Source of the DNA: Tsukamurella paurometabola
GTDB lineage: Bacteria > Actinomycetota > Actinomycetes > Mycobacteriales > Mycobacteriaceae
Assembly: GCF_900631615.1 (NCBI RefSeq)
Contig: NZ_LR131273.1
Coordinates: forward strand, 2,760,850-2,824,849
Length of the DNA: 64,000 bases
Reading direction: 5' to 3'
This document shows, one piece after another, positions 45,190 through 52,822 of this stretch. The notes under the pieces were generated by a model, which saw nothing but the letters and a program-made list of their open reading frames with translations, had not been told where the DNA came from and made no database searches. Position numbers and translations under genes: made by a program. Numbering within the stretch: the first letter of the stretch is position 1; each line of letters opens with the position of its first letter.

Positions 45190-45782
45190 TGTTGGGGTTC
45201 GGTAAGCGGCGTGGGGATGCGCGCGACAGCCGCGACGAGCCCGACGATGCGTTCGTCGCGCTCGGGTTCGGGGCCTTCCAGGTCTACGACGCGGAGACCT
45301 CGAGGATCAACTCGGCAGTAGTCTCAGCGATCACAGCCAAGGATGTCCGGGTGATCGCGGCGGATTGGAGAGGTGTTCAGTTCTGGGTCGAGGCGCGTGT
45401 CGCGGTCGATGGCGATGACGATGACGCCATGGTGTCCATGTTCGATCCCTCGACAATGGTCTCGGACACCGTCATCGAACAGAAGCCGTTCGTAGAGGCG
45501 ATCATCTCGGGCAGCGTCGTGGCCGGCGTGGATGCGGAAGGACTCCGTGCATGGTTGGACGAACGGGAGCTGGAATCGCTGCCGCCGAACACGTGCGTGC
45601 CCGTGTACCCCCAACAGTTCATCACGGGCTCTGAGGGGCGCGAGCTGCTGAGTCCGGAGAGCTATTCCACACCCGACTGGTTGATCTTCTGCGCCAAGTC
45701 GCTAGCGGTGATGAACACCCTCGGGCTCCGCTCGGGTGAACCGCTACCACCAGACTTCCATGATCGTGTGGCGGCGCTGTAG
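45189..45782 (+). CDS. Hypothetical protein coupled to the preceding gene
   Basis: 197 residues from ATG 45189, with ribosome site GGAGG 8-9 bases upstream inside the previous gene. A basic head (MLGFGKRRGDARDSRD) precedes an acidic domain (FGAFQVYDAETSRINSAVVSAI, WRGVQFWVEARVAVDGDDDDAM) and a C-terminal TPDWLIFCAKSLAVMNTLGL. No family recognised. As a translationally coupled pair behind ssrA it may be an accessory cassette; a toxin partner was not seen. Confidence 0.65.
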   Translation: MLGFGKRRGDARDSRDEPDDAFVALGFGAFQVYDAETSRINSAVVSAITAKDVRVIAADWRGVQFWVEARVAVDGDDDDAMVSMFDPSTMVSDTVIEQKPFVEAIISGSVVAGVDAEGLRAWLDERELESLPPNTCVPVYPQQFITGSEGRELLSPESYSTPDWLIFCAKSLAVMNTLGLRSGEPLPPDFHDRVAAL

Positions 45783-45999
45783 TGGATGGAGTGCCATGAC
45801 GAGTGCCCCGATCACGGACCTCCCAGGATCCGCCACGCGGCCGGCGCGCTCACAGGCGCCTGTTGCGCGATGCTCGGGTGGACACTCGGGCTCCTCGCCG
45901 TGTGGACATCGGCGAGCCGCTGCGGAAGCGCGGGATCTCCCTCATGGACGAGTCGGCTGCGTGACGGTTCGTAGAGCCGTGCTCCAAGGGGGGGACTGA

Positions 46000-46302
46000 A
46001 TGCGGGACGACCTACTGGCGGAAATGATCGTCATGTTCGGGCTGATCGCGGCCGGGTGGGTGGTCTGGGGCAGTGCGGCCTCGACCACCGCTCCACGGCG
46101 GCTGGTTGCGTGTGTGTTGCTCGGTTCGGCTGCACTGTCGCCGTTGCTTTTCGGTGAGTCGATACTCAGTGCTGTCGGATTCGTACTTGCATCCGCTGTA
46201 TGGCGATTCAGGTTCTTACCGAAGGACGAGCTGCGGCAACTGTTCGGTGCAGACAGGCGACACCCCGCAGGTGACGAGACGGGCGAGAGCGGGCCTCGAT
46301 GA
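46000..46302 (+). CDS. Small membrane protein, unknown function
   Basis: 100 residues from ATG 46000, preceded by a G-rich ribosome site. Three hydrophobic segments (MIVMFGLIAAGWVVWGSAAS, LVACVLLGSAALSPLLF, ILSAVGFVLASAVWRF) and a charged tail. No family recognised. The 217 bases before it, from 45783, hold short open frames without clear coding signs. Confidence 0.6.
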   Translation: MRDDLLAEMIVMFGLIAAGWVVWGSAASTTAPRRLVACVLLGSAALSPLLFGESILSAVGFVLASAVWRFRFLPKDELRQLFGADRRHPAGDETGESGPR

Positions 46303-46459
46303 GAGCAACGCCGATCGTGAACGCGGCAGGACATCCGTGGGTGCTCGGTTTCGCCTGTCTGCCGGGCCGAGGCTGACGGTCTCTGGGTACTCAGGTTTCT
46401 CGACCGAGATGAGCGACCAGTGGTAAGCGTGAGGTAGTTCGGTGCGGACAGATCGTCGG

Positions 46460-47857
46460 TCACCGGCGGTGCCGCGCCATTGCGCTCCGCACCGTTGCTG
46501 TCACCATCACCACCGAGGTCACGATCGACGCGGTCGAGAGTGCGATCAGCACAAACGCGAGGTCGGGAGCCCAGCGGTTCAACACAATCGATGGAACTCC
46601 CACAAGGCTGTGCGCGAACCACGTAGCCATGCCGACAGCGAGGTAGAGGCCCGCCGTGAGAAGGCCGTAGATGATCGTCCTTCGCGCTGATCGCAGCCTT
46701 CCCCGCCGGGACAGTCTCCACGTACCGGTGACTCCCAGGAGAATGAATGCGACACCGGCGATGGCCGAGAGTACGGGCAGTGTCGTCGCCGGCGCGACGG
46801 TCGGTGCAGCGATTTCATCGCCTGCGGACCTACGCGTGATGAATCGGGCGAAGGCGGCGAACTCGTTCGACTCGAGTTCGCCGTACCGATTCGCGGCGAG
46901 CACGAGAGCCTGGCCGGTGTCGGGAAACAGCGCTATGTGGGTGAAGTATCCGGGCACCGCACCGGAGTGCCACCAGACGTCTCGGCCCGCGATCCGTTCG
47001 CGGTACAGCCCGGGCCCGTAACCGGCTTTCCCTGCCGTGGAGACGGTCGCTGCGGCACCGTCTCGCAGGAGCGGAGTCGCAGCCAGCCACTGTGCGTACC
47101 GCCCGAGAGCCTCGATCGAACCCGCGAGGTAGCCGTACCCGAATCCGGCTCCGTCCGGGGCGGGTACGTTTGCTCGGGGCGCACCGAACCACGGGACGAA
47201 TCCTGCTGGGACGATGGCGTTGTATTGGCGGGACTCGGCGACGATCCGTGCGTTCGAAGGCCTGCCGACGTGTGATTGGAGGGCCTGAGAGTACGTCCCG
47301 TTCGTGGCGCGCTCGATCACGGCCTGCAACAAAAGGTAATTCAGGCTGGAGTAGCGGAATGCTCCACGGGGATCGTGCCGTGGAGGCGGCGATTCTGCAA
47401 TCGCTGAACGGGCTGACTGCGAGCGCGGCACGTCCGTCAACGACACATCATGGGGCAGCCCGCTCGTGTGATGGATCAGGTCTCCCACGTCGACGTCATC
47501 CCCGACCCAGGACGCTCCCTCGGGAAGTACCTCTCGGACAGCGCTGCTGAGGTCCAGTTCGCCCGAATCCGCGAGGCCGACTGCGATGGCTGCGGCAGCC
47601 GACTTGGACACCGAGCCCCACACGAAGGGCGATTCGGCCGAAAGCTCCTCGCCTCTACCATCCAGCCCTGCGGTGATCTCCCACTGCGTTCCGTTCGGAC
47701 CGACCAGCCGCGCCGCGATCCCGGGCACCCGCATCTGCCTGCCGAACTCCTCGACATCCTCTCGGAGGGACACTGTGACCGGAGTCGCCGCCGCTATCCG
47801 GACAGGCAAGAGCGAACCCATCAGGCCCAGCACCGCCAGCAATCGAAGCCACCGCAT
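46460..47857 (-). CDS. Membrane-anchored serine hydrolase, beta-lactamase family
   Basis: 465 residues from ATG 47857 with ribosome site GAGGTGGGG. Signal peptide (RLLAVLGLMGSLLPVRIAAA), then a class C beta-lactamase/DD-peptidase fold with SxxK in GSVSKSAAAA, the YxN motif in RYSSLNYLLL and the HSG triad in WWHSGAVPGYF. The last 110 residues hold three membrane helices. Such proteins act as esterases, D-aminopeptidases or carboxypeptidases outside the membrane; the substrate is unknown. Orientation opposite to the small genes before it. Confidence 0.85.
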   Translation of the reverse strand: MRWLRLLAVLGLMGSLLPVRIAAATPVTVSLREDVEEFGRQMRVPGIAARLVGPNGTQWEITAGLDGRGEELSAESPFVWGSVSKSAAAAIAVGLADSGELDLSSAVREVLPEGASWVGDDVDVGDLIHHTSGLPHDVSLTDVPRSQSARSAIAESPPPRHDPRGAFRYSSLNYLLLQAVIERATNGTYSQALQSHVGRPSNARIVAESRQYNAIVPAGFVPWFGAPRANVPAPDGAGFGYGYLAGSIEALGRYAQWLAATPLLRDGAAATVSTAGKAGYGPGLYRERIAGRDVWWHSGAVPGYFTHIALFPDTGQALVLAANRYGELESNEFAAFARFITRRSAGDEIAAPTVAPATTLPVLSAIAGVAFILLGVTGTWRLSRRGRLRSARRTIIYGLLTAGLYLAVGMATWFAHSLVGVPSIVLNRWAPDLAFVLIALSTASIVTSVVMVTATVRSAMARHRR

Positions 47858-47919
47858 CAAGCCCCACCTCGGTCGTCGTCACGTTCGGCGAGACGCTATC
47901 GGTGCCCGATGCTGAGGCG

Positions 47920-47939
47920 CCTCACCCGAAGGGGTGAGG
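47920..47939. terminator. Short hairpin near serine hydrolase start
   Basis: CCTCACCC-GAAG-GGGTGAGG, 8-bp perfect stem, 63 bases upstream of the hydrolase start. No T-run; role uncertain. Confidence 0.35.
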
Positions 47940-48029
47940 TTGCTGTTCCTTCGAGCCCTCATCACTCCTCGAGGGCGGGTTCGGTGTCAGACGAGTTCGA
48001 GTCGCTCGCGCTCTTGTGACAGGCGGTCG

Positions 48030-48063
48030 AAGGGGGCGCCGTGCGACCGCACGCCGCCCCCTT
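48030..48063 (-). terminator. Terminator of the Excalibur protein gene
   Basis: AAGGGGGCG (48030-48038) / CGCCCCCTT (48055-48063), with an inner CGTGC / GCACG stem. It starts 9 bases after the stop on the minus strand. Confidence 0.7.
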
Positions 48064-48072
48064 CGCCCGGTG

Positions 48073-48285
48073 CTACTTCTTCTTCACCTCGCAGGCGATG
48101 CCGTCGCCGTCGCGATCGAGGTGGCTGCCGTAGCCGGGCTGGCCCTTGAGGATCGGGGCCTTGCCGGCCTGGCGCACCTCGGTGCAGTTCTTGTAGGACG
48201 GGTCGGCGTTCGCGGCAGCGGCCGGCGCGGCGAGCGCGGCGAGCGAGAATGCGGCGACGGCGATGCGGGTGAGGGTGGGGGACAT
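48073..48285 (-). CDS. Secreted Excalibur calcium-binding domain protein
   Basis: 70 residues from ATG 48285, AGGAG 7 bases upstream. A signal peptide (TRIAVAAFSLAALAAPAAAANA) followed by one Excalibur domain: YKNCTEVRQAGKAPI and HLDRDGDGIACE, with the calcium loop DRDGDGIACE and paired cysteines. A small exported protein of unknown role; often attached to cell-wall enzymes or nucleases, here alone. Its leader has a hairpin with 10-bp arms GACCGCAGGA / TCCTGCGGTC (about 48316-48345) and a run of eight G on the plus strand (about 48303-48310). Confidence 0.85.
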   Translation of the reverse strand: MSPTLTRIAVAAFSLAALAAPAAAANADPSYKNCTEVRQAGKAPILKGQPGYGSHLDRDGDGIACEVKKK

Positions 48286-48523
48286 GGACAACTCCTGCAG
48301 ACCGGGGGGGGACGACGACCGCAGGACGGTCCCTCTCCTGCGGTCTTTACGGTGTACGCCTTTGCAGGCCCAATCAGATTGCCGGATATGGGTAATTAGC
48401 CGGGAAAGTGACCGTATCGCACGATCTCTGCCGGGAAATGGCGGTCAGGGCTCGCGAGGGCGTGGTGAAACAAGTTCTAGAATGTCTCTCGGCGCGACGA
48501 GGGTTGGGCTATCGTCCGTGGGC

Positions 48524-49471
48524 ATGAACCTGCGTTCGGTATGGCGGCGGGCGGTTGTCGCGGCGGCCGGTCTCGCGCTCCTGGCGGCGGCGCCGTCGAC
48601 CGCGGCGCCGCTGCCCGAGAACTTCACCTTCTTCGGCGGCATACCGTCGGAACTGACGAACCCGAACGGCTCGCTACCCGGGACCAACGACTACTCCTGC
48701 AGGCCCACGGCCCGCCATCCCAACCCGGTGGTGCTGGTGCACGGCACGGGCGGCGGCTCGCAGACCAACTGGGGTGCCTACGCGCCGCTGCTCAAGAACA
48801 ACGGCTACTGTGTCTTCTCCTTCACCTACGGCGCCCTGCCCGGGGCTCCGTGGCCGGTGAACCAGATCGGCGGAACACGGCCGCTCGCAACGAGTGCGCA
48901 GCAGCTGAGATCGATGGTGGAACGCGTTCTCACCGCTACCGGCGCGAAGAAGGTCGACCTCATCGGCCACTCGCAGGGCACACTCATGCCGTCGTACTTC
49001 GTGAAGAACCTCGGCGGCGCCGGCAAGGTCGGCAAATACGTCTCGCTCGCCCCGCTGTGGCGCGGCACCGGGGGCGACCTCGGCAAGGCCGTGTCGGTCT
49101 TCGTGCGCGGCCTGAACGCGCCCGACCCGTACTTCCCGGTCTTCGAGTCGATCGGCGACATGCTGCCGGGATCGCGCTTCCTCGACACGATCTGGACCGG
49201 CGGCACGCCCTACTCGCGCGGCGTCGAGTACACGAACATCTCGACCCGGTTCGACGAACTGGTGCTGCCCTATACGAGCGGTCAGGTCGACGGTCCGCCC
49301 GGCACGAAGGTCACCAACATCGTGGTGCAGGACACCTGCGCGCAGGACCTGTCGGACCACCTGGCGATCGCGGGCTCACGCCGAGCCGCATACTTCGTGC
49401 TCAACGCGCTCGACCCGCAGCATCCGCGGCCCGTGCCCTGCTACGTGGTGCCGCCGTTCACGGGAGCCTGA
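48524..49471 (+). CDS. Secreted class 2 lipase (alpha/beta hydrolase)
   Basis: 315 residues from ATG 48524; TATCGT 8 bases upstream suggests a leaderless mRNA. Signal peptide up to about residue 28 (ALLAAAPSTAAP), then the oxyanion region VVLVHGTGGGSQTNWG and the nucleophile elbow GHSQGTLMPSYF. The layout matches class 2 (EstA/LipB-type) lipases, common in Mycobacteriales and Streptomyces. Four cysteines probably form disulfides. The last 31 bp overlap the convergent CDF gene. Confidence 0.9.
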   Translation: MNLRSVWRRAVVAAAGLALLAAAPSTAAPLPENFTFFGGIPSELTNPNGSLPGTNDYSCRPTARHPNPVVLVHGTGGGSQTNWGAYAPLLKNNGYCVFSFTYGALPGAPWPVNQIGGTRPLATSAQQLRSMVERVLTATGAKKVDLIGHSQGTLMPSYFVKNLGGAGKVGKYVSLAPLWRGTGGDLGKAVSVFVRGLNAPDPYFPVFESIGDMLPGSRFLDTIWTGGTPYSRGVEYTNISTRFDELVLPYTSGQVDGPPGTKVTNIVVQDTCAQDLSDHLAIAGSRRAAYFVLNALDPQHPRPVPCYVVPPFTGA

Positions 49472-50388
49472 CCGGGGTAGGTCTCGCCGTGCGGGTCGTC
49501 GCAGTGGTCCTCGGCGCCCTCGTGGTCGACCTGCAGCGTCGCGTGCTCGATGCCGTACTGATCGTGCAGCATGCCGCTGATCTTCGAGCGCACGGCGTGG
49601 CAGTCCGCGGCGGGATCGACGAGCACGTGGGCCGACAGCGCGGGCTGACCCGACGTGATCTCCCAGATGTGTAGGTCGTGCACCTCGGCGACCGACGGCA
49701 CGGCGGCCACGTCGCGCCCCACCTCGGCGGGGTCGATGCCCTCTGGGGCGGCCTCGAGGAAGATCCGCCCGGACGCCTTGACCAGCCCCCATCCGGCCTT
49801 GAGCATGAGCGCCGCCACCACGAGTGCGGCGATCGCGTCCGCCCGGCCCCACCCGGTGGCCCAGATGACCGCGCCGGCGATCGCCGTGGCGATGAAGGCG
49901 TAGAGGTCGTTGAGGATGTGCTGGTAGGCGCCCTCGACATTGAGGCTGGTGCGGTTCGCGCGCCGGATGCACCAGGTGGCGGCCAGGTTCACGGCGCAGC
50001 CGGCGAGCGCGGTGAAGAAGACCAGCGGGCCGTCGACGTCGGGCGGCGTGATGAGTCGCGAGATCCCCTCGTAGACGAAGAATGCGGCGAGGAGCAGGAG
50101 GGTGATGCCGTTGGCCTGCGCCGAGAGGATCTCGACCCGCTTGAGCCCCCAGGTGTACCCGCCCTTCGCCGGCTTCGCGGCGATCTTGATCGCGACCAGC
50201 GCGAGCACGATCGCCGCGGCGTCCGTGAGCATGTGCGCGGCGTCGGTGATCAGCGCGAGCGAGCTCGCGATGATGCCGATCGTCACCTCGATCGCCATGA
50301 ACGCGACGATGAGCGCCAGCGCCAGGCTCAGCCAGCGCTTGTCGGCGTCCGGCGACACCCCGTGGTCGTGTCCCGCGTGTCCGCTCAT
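49441..50388 (-). CDS. Cation diffusion facilitator (Zn/Co/Cd efflux)
   Basis: 315 residues from ATG 50388. Six membrane helices; the metal site motifs are SLALITDAAHMLTDA (helix 2) and AYQHILNDLYAF (helix 5), both with the HxxxD pattern of zinc-type CDF proteins. The histidine-rich N-terminus (HAGHDHG) and C-terminal tail (DHEGAEDHCDDPHG) bind metal. An inverted repeat at 50429-50452 lies just upstream. Confidence 0.93.
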   Translation of the reverse strand: MSGHAGHDHGVSPDADKRWLSLALALIVAFMAIEVTIGIIASSLALITDAAHMLTDAAAIVLALVAIKIAAKPAKGGYTWGLKRVEILSAQANGITLLLLAAFFVYEGISRLITPPDVDGPLVFFTALAGCAVNLAATWCIRRANRTSLNVEGAYQHILNDLYAFIATAIAGAVIWATGWGRADAIAALVVAALMLKAGWGLVKASGRIFLEAAPEGIDPAEVGRDVAAVPSVAEVHDLHIWEITSGQPALSAHVLVDPAADCHAVRSKISGMLHDQYGIEHATLQVDHEGAEDHCDDPHGETYPGQAPVNGGTT

Positions 50389-50428
50389 CTCAGCTCCGCC
50401 CCTCGTCCGATGAGATCACCGAACGAAC

Positions 50429-50452
50429 ATACATGGTTGTATGCGCATGTAT
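50429..50452 (-). promoter_or_regulatory. Inverted repeat in the CDF promoter
   Basis: ATACATG (50429-50435) and CATGTAT (50446-50452), with a second pair ATACA-TGGT-TGTAT (50429-50442). It lies 41 bases upstream of the CDF start and resembles an ArsR/SmtB-type metal-sensor operator. The sensor gene is not in the window. Confidence 0.55.
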
Positions 50453-50471
50453 CAACGGCGGTCGGTGGTGC

Positions 50472-50876
50472 TCAGTCCAGGGCGGCGAGCGCGTCGATCT
50501 CCACCAGCATCACCTCGTGCGGGAGGTCGACGAAGACCGTCGTCCGGCAGGGGAGTGCGGCGCCCTCGGGCACGTTCTCGGCGATGAACGCGCCGTAGAC
50601 CTCGTTCATCGCGGCGAAGTCGTCGCGCGTGGTGAGGTAGACGCGGAACATCAGGACGTCGGCCACCGTGGCGCCGCCCGCCTCGAGGATCGCCTTGACG
50701 TTCTCCAGCGTGCGCCGGGTCTGCTCCTTGACGTCGCCCGCGGCGATGTACTGGTTCGTCGCCGGGTCCATCGGGCCCTGGCCGGAGACCTGCAGCAGGT
50801 TGCCGCGGCGCACGCCCTGGGAGAAGAAGTGGGCGGGAGCGGGCGCGTCGGTGGTGGAGACGGCGGTCGCGGTCAT
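50472..50876 (-). CDS. RidA family enamine/imine deaminase
   Basis: 134 residues from ATG 50876. RidA fold with FSQGVRRGNLLQVSGQGPMDPAT, the core arginine in VLMFRVYLTTRDDFAAMNEVY and the end PCRTTVFVDLPHEVMLVEIDALA. RidA hydrolyses reactive enamines released by PLP enzymes. It lies 58 bp downstream of the IclR gene on the same strand and therefore belongs to the sugar-acid cluster, whose PLP-dependent dehydratase would make such an enamine. Confidence 0.9.
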   Translation of the reverse strand: MTATAVSTTDAPAPAHFFSQGVRRGNLLQVSGQGPMDPATNQYIAAGDVKEQTRRTLENVKAILEAGGATVADVLMFRVYLTTRDDFAAMNEVYGAFIAENVPEGAALPCRTTVFVDLPHEVMLVEIDALAALD

Positions 50877-50934
50877 GGTGATGATTCCTTTGCTCTCGTG
50901 GGTGTTTCGGTGTTCCCGGGGGTGTCCGGGAGGT

Positions 50935-51681
50935 TCAGCGCGGGCGGTACCCGCAGTCGCGGGAGATCGCCGCGCACGTCGCGCGCAGCGGCTCCAGCAA
51001 GTCGACCAGGTCGTCGAAAGGCAGGACCACGTCGGGAACGGACACGGACACGGCGGCGACGACGGTGCCGCTCGCGTCGCGGACCGGCGCTCCGATGCAG
51101 TTGATCGTCGGCTCGTTCTCCTCGCGGTCGGCGGCCCAGTCCTGCGCGCGGACGCGCTCGATCTCGGCGAGGTAGTCCTCGGGCGTGACGATCGTGTTCG
51201 GTGTGCGCCGGGTGAAGTCCATCGCCGCGACGACGCGCCTCAGTTCGTCGTCGGGCAGCGAGGCGAGCATGAGCTTCCCGACGGCGCTGGAGTTGAGGTT
51301 GACCTCCATGCCCACCCGCGAGTACATCCGGATGAGGTCGCGCGACTCGAGCTTGTCGATGTACACGACGGCGTCGCCCTCGCGGGCCGCGAGGTGCGTG
51401 GTCCGGCCGTACTCGCGATTAAACGCGGCCAGGTGCGGCGCGGCGATCTCGCGGATCCCGCGCTGCTCCGAGGCGCGCGCCGCGAGGTCGAAGACGCGGG
51501 ATCCGAGGTGGTAGCGGTGCGCCTCGTCGTGGTACGCGAAGCGCGCATCGACGAGCGGGCGCAGGAGCCGGAGCACCGTCGTCTTGTGCACCCCGAGTTC
51601 GTCGGCGAGTTCGTCGAGCGACGCGGGACCCTCGCCCAGGAGGCGCAGGATCTCCAGCGCGCGGGTCAGGCTCTGGCTCAT
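50935..51681 (-). CDS. IclR-family transcriptional regulator
   Basis: 248 residues from ATG 51681. N-terminal winged helix (ALEILRLLGEGPASLDELADELGVHKTTVLRLLRPLVD) and a C-terminal effector domain (SSAVGKLMLASLPDDELR, ENEPTINCIGAPVRDASG). The start overlaps the kinase stop by 4 bp (ATGA), so it is cotranscribed with the kinase. It probably controls the divergent promoters at 52710-52822, where an inverted repeat lies. The effector may be a keto-sugar acid. Confidence 0.9.
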   Translation of the reverse strand: MSQSLTRALEILRLLGEGPASLDELADELGVHKTTVLRLLRPLVDARFAYHDEAHRYHLGSRVFDLAARASEQRGIREIAAPHLAAFNREYGRTTHLAAREGDAVVYIDKLESRDLIRMYSRVGMEVNLNSSAVGKLMLASLPDDELRRVVAAMDFTRRTPNTIVTPEDYLAEIERVRAQDWAADREENEPTINCIGAPVRDASGTVVAAVSVSVPDVVLPFDDLVDLLEPLRATCAAISRDCGYRPR

Positions 51682-52709
51682 GGCGTCCGGCTCTCGCGGG
51701 GTGGGGTGAACTCCTCGCCGCCCACCCGCACCGCGTCCGGACCCACGTGCGCGGCGGACCAGTCGGCGTCAGTACAGGTCAGGAGTGCCGCCATCGCGTC
51801 AGGAGGCAGGGTGGCGAAGTCCGCCCGCACCGTCAGGGTCGCCGCGGCGCCGGCATGGCCGCGGCGCAGGCACGTGCGCAGGTCCTCGTCACGTGCGAGG
51901 CCGTGCAGGAAACCCGCGGCGAACGAGTCGCCGGCGCCTACCGGTTCGACGACCTCGACCGACAGGGCGGGGACGGCGATCTGGGTGCCCGCGCAGTCCA
52001 CGGCGACGGCGCGCACGGCACCGTCCTTGACGACGACGGTGCGCGGTTCGGGCAGGAGCGCGCGGACCCCGGCGGGGGAGCCGATCCCGAGAACGCGCTC
52101 CGCCTCGTCGGATCCGACGAGCACGACGTCGGCGCACCGGGCCAGCTCGATGACCAGCGACGGGTCGCCGTCGGGCCAGAGCTGCTCGCGCCAGTTGACG
52201 TCGAACGTGACGGTCCCGGGTACGCCGTCGCGGTCCCGCAGCAGGGTCCGGGTGAGGGCGGCGCACGACGCGGACAGTGCGGGCGTGATGCCGCTGGTGT
52301 GCACGATCCGGGCGCTCGTGAGCGCCGCCGCGACCGAGGGGCGGGCGAGGAACTCGGGGCTCATCGCGGCGGCCGCGCTGCCCGCGCGCCGGTAGGTACT
52401 GGTGGTGACGGGTTCGCCCGTGGCGTCGACGCCCTCCGTCTTGGCGTACCGCCCGGTGAACGCGGTCTCGTCGACCTCGATGCCGTCGGTGTGCACGCCG
52501 TACGCGCGCAGGTGCTCGACGATGCGCCGGCCCTCGGCGTCCCCGCCGATCCGGCCGAGGAAGGCCGTGGGGGTGCCCAGTGCTGCGACGCCCGCCGCCA
52601 CGTTCGCCTCCGCCCCACCGGCGTGCATGGGGGGAGCGGGAGCGTCGAGGTCCGACGCGGCGACCAGTGCCAGCGGTTCCCCGAGGCACACGATCCAAGC
52701 TTCCGTCAC
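51678..52709 (-). CDS. PfkB-family sugar kinase, probable 2-keto-3-deoxygluconate kinase
   Basis: 343 residues from GTG 52709, with AGGTGCG upstream. PfkB signatures: GGAEANVAAGVAALG at the start and PVGAGDSFAAGFLHGL with the catalytic aspartate. The substrate-binding residues around FTGRYAKTEG and YRRAGSAAAAMSP resemble KDG kinases. Phosphorylation of KDG gives KDPG, the substrate of the aldolase encoded at 55687, so context supports this choice over fructokinase. Confidence 0.82.
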   Translation of the reverse strand: MTEAWIVCLGEPLALVAASDLDAPAPPMHAGGAEANVAAGVAALGTPTAFLGRIGGDAEGRRIVEHLRAYGVHTDGIEVDETAFTGRYAKTEGVDATGEPVTTSTYRRAGSAAAAMSPEFLARPSVAAALTSARIVHTSGITPALSASCAALTRTLLRDRDGVPGTVTFDVNWREQLWPDGDPSLVIELARCADVVLVGSDEAERVLGIGSPAGVRALLPEPRTVVVKDGAVRAVAVDCAGTQIAVPALSVEVVEPVGAGDSFAAGFLHGLARDEDLRTCLRRGHAGAAATLTVRADFATLPPDAMAALLTCTDADWSAAHVGPDAVRVGGEEFTPPRESRTP

Positions 52710-52764
52710 CCGTCGCACCTTTCGACTTCGTGGTTGTGCAGGTCCTCGCGGCAATGCTAGCGTC

Positions 52765-52804
52765 TGTGACACGCATCACGCAACGACGATTGCAATTTAC
52801 GCAA
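52765..52804. promoter_or_regulatory. Divergent control region: CRP-like site and IclR candidate operator
   Basis: TGTGA-CACGCA-TCACG (52765-52780) matches TGTGA-N6-TCACA in 9 of 10 positions. TTGC-AATTTAC-GCAA (52790-52804) is an inverted repeat next to it, and ACGCA occurs three times (52771, 52778, 52799). Both lie between the divergent kinase and dehydratase genes. Confidence 0.55.
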
Positions 52805-52822
52805 CATAGCAGATTGGGACCC

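Noticed and set aside
45783-45999. Short open frames between 45782 and 46000
   Set aside because: Small, no clear ribosome site, no recognisable product; not reported as genes.
44163-48072. Repeat of the tmRNA 3' end as attachment site
   Set aside because: No second copy of the last 20 bases of ssrA and no integrase gene were found downstream within the window.
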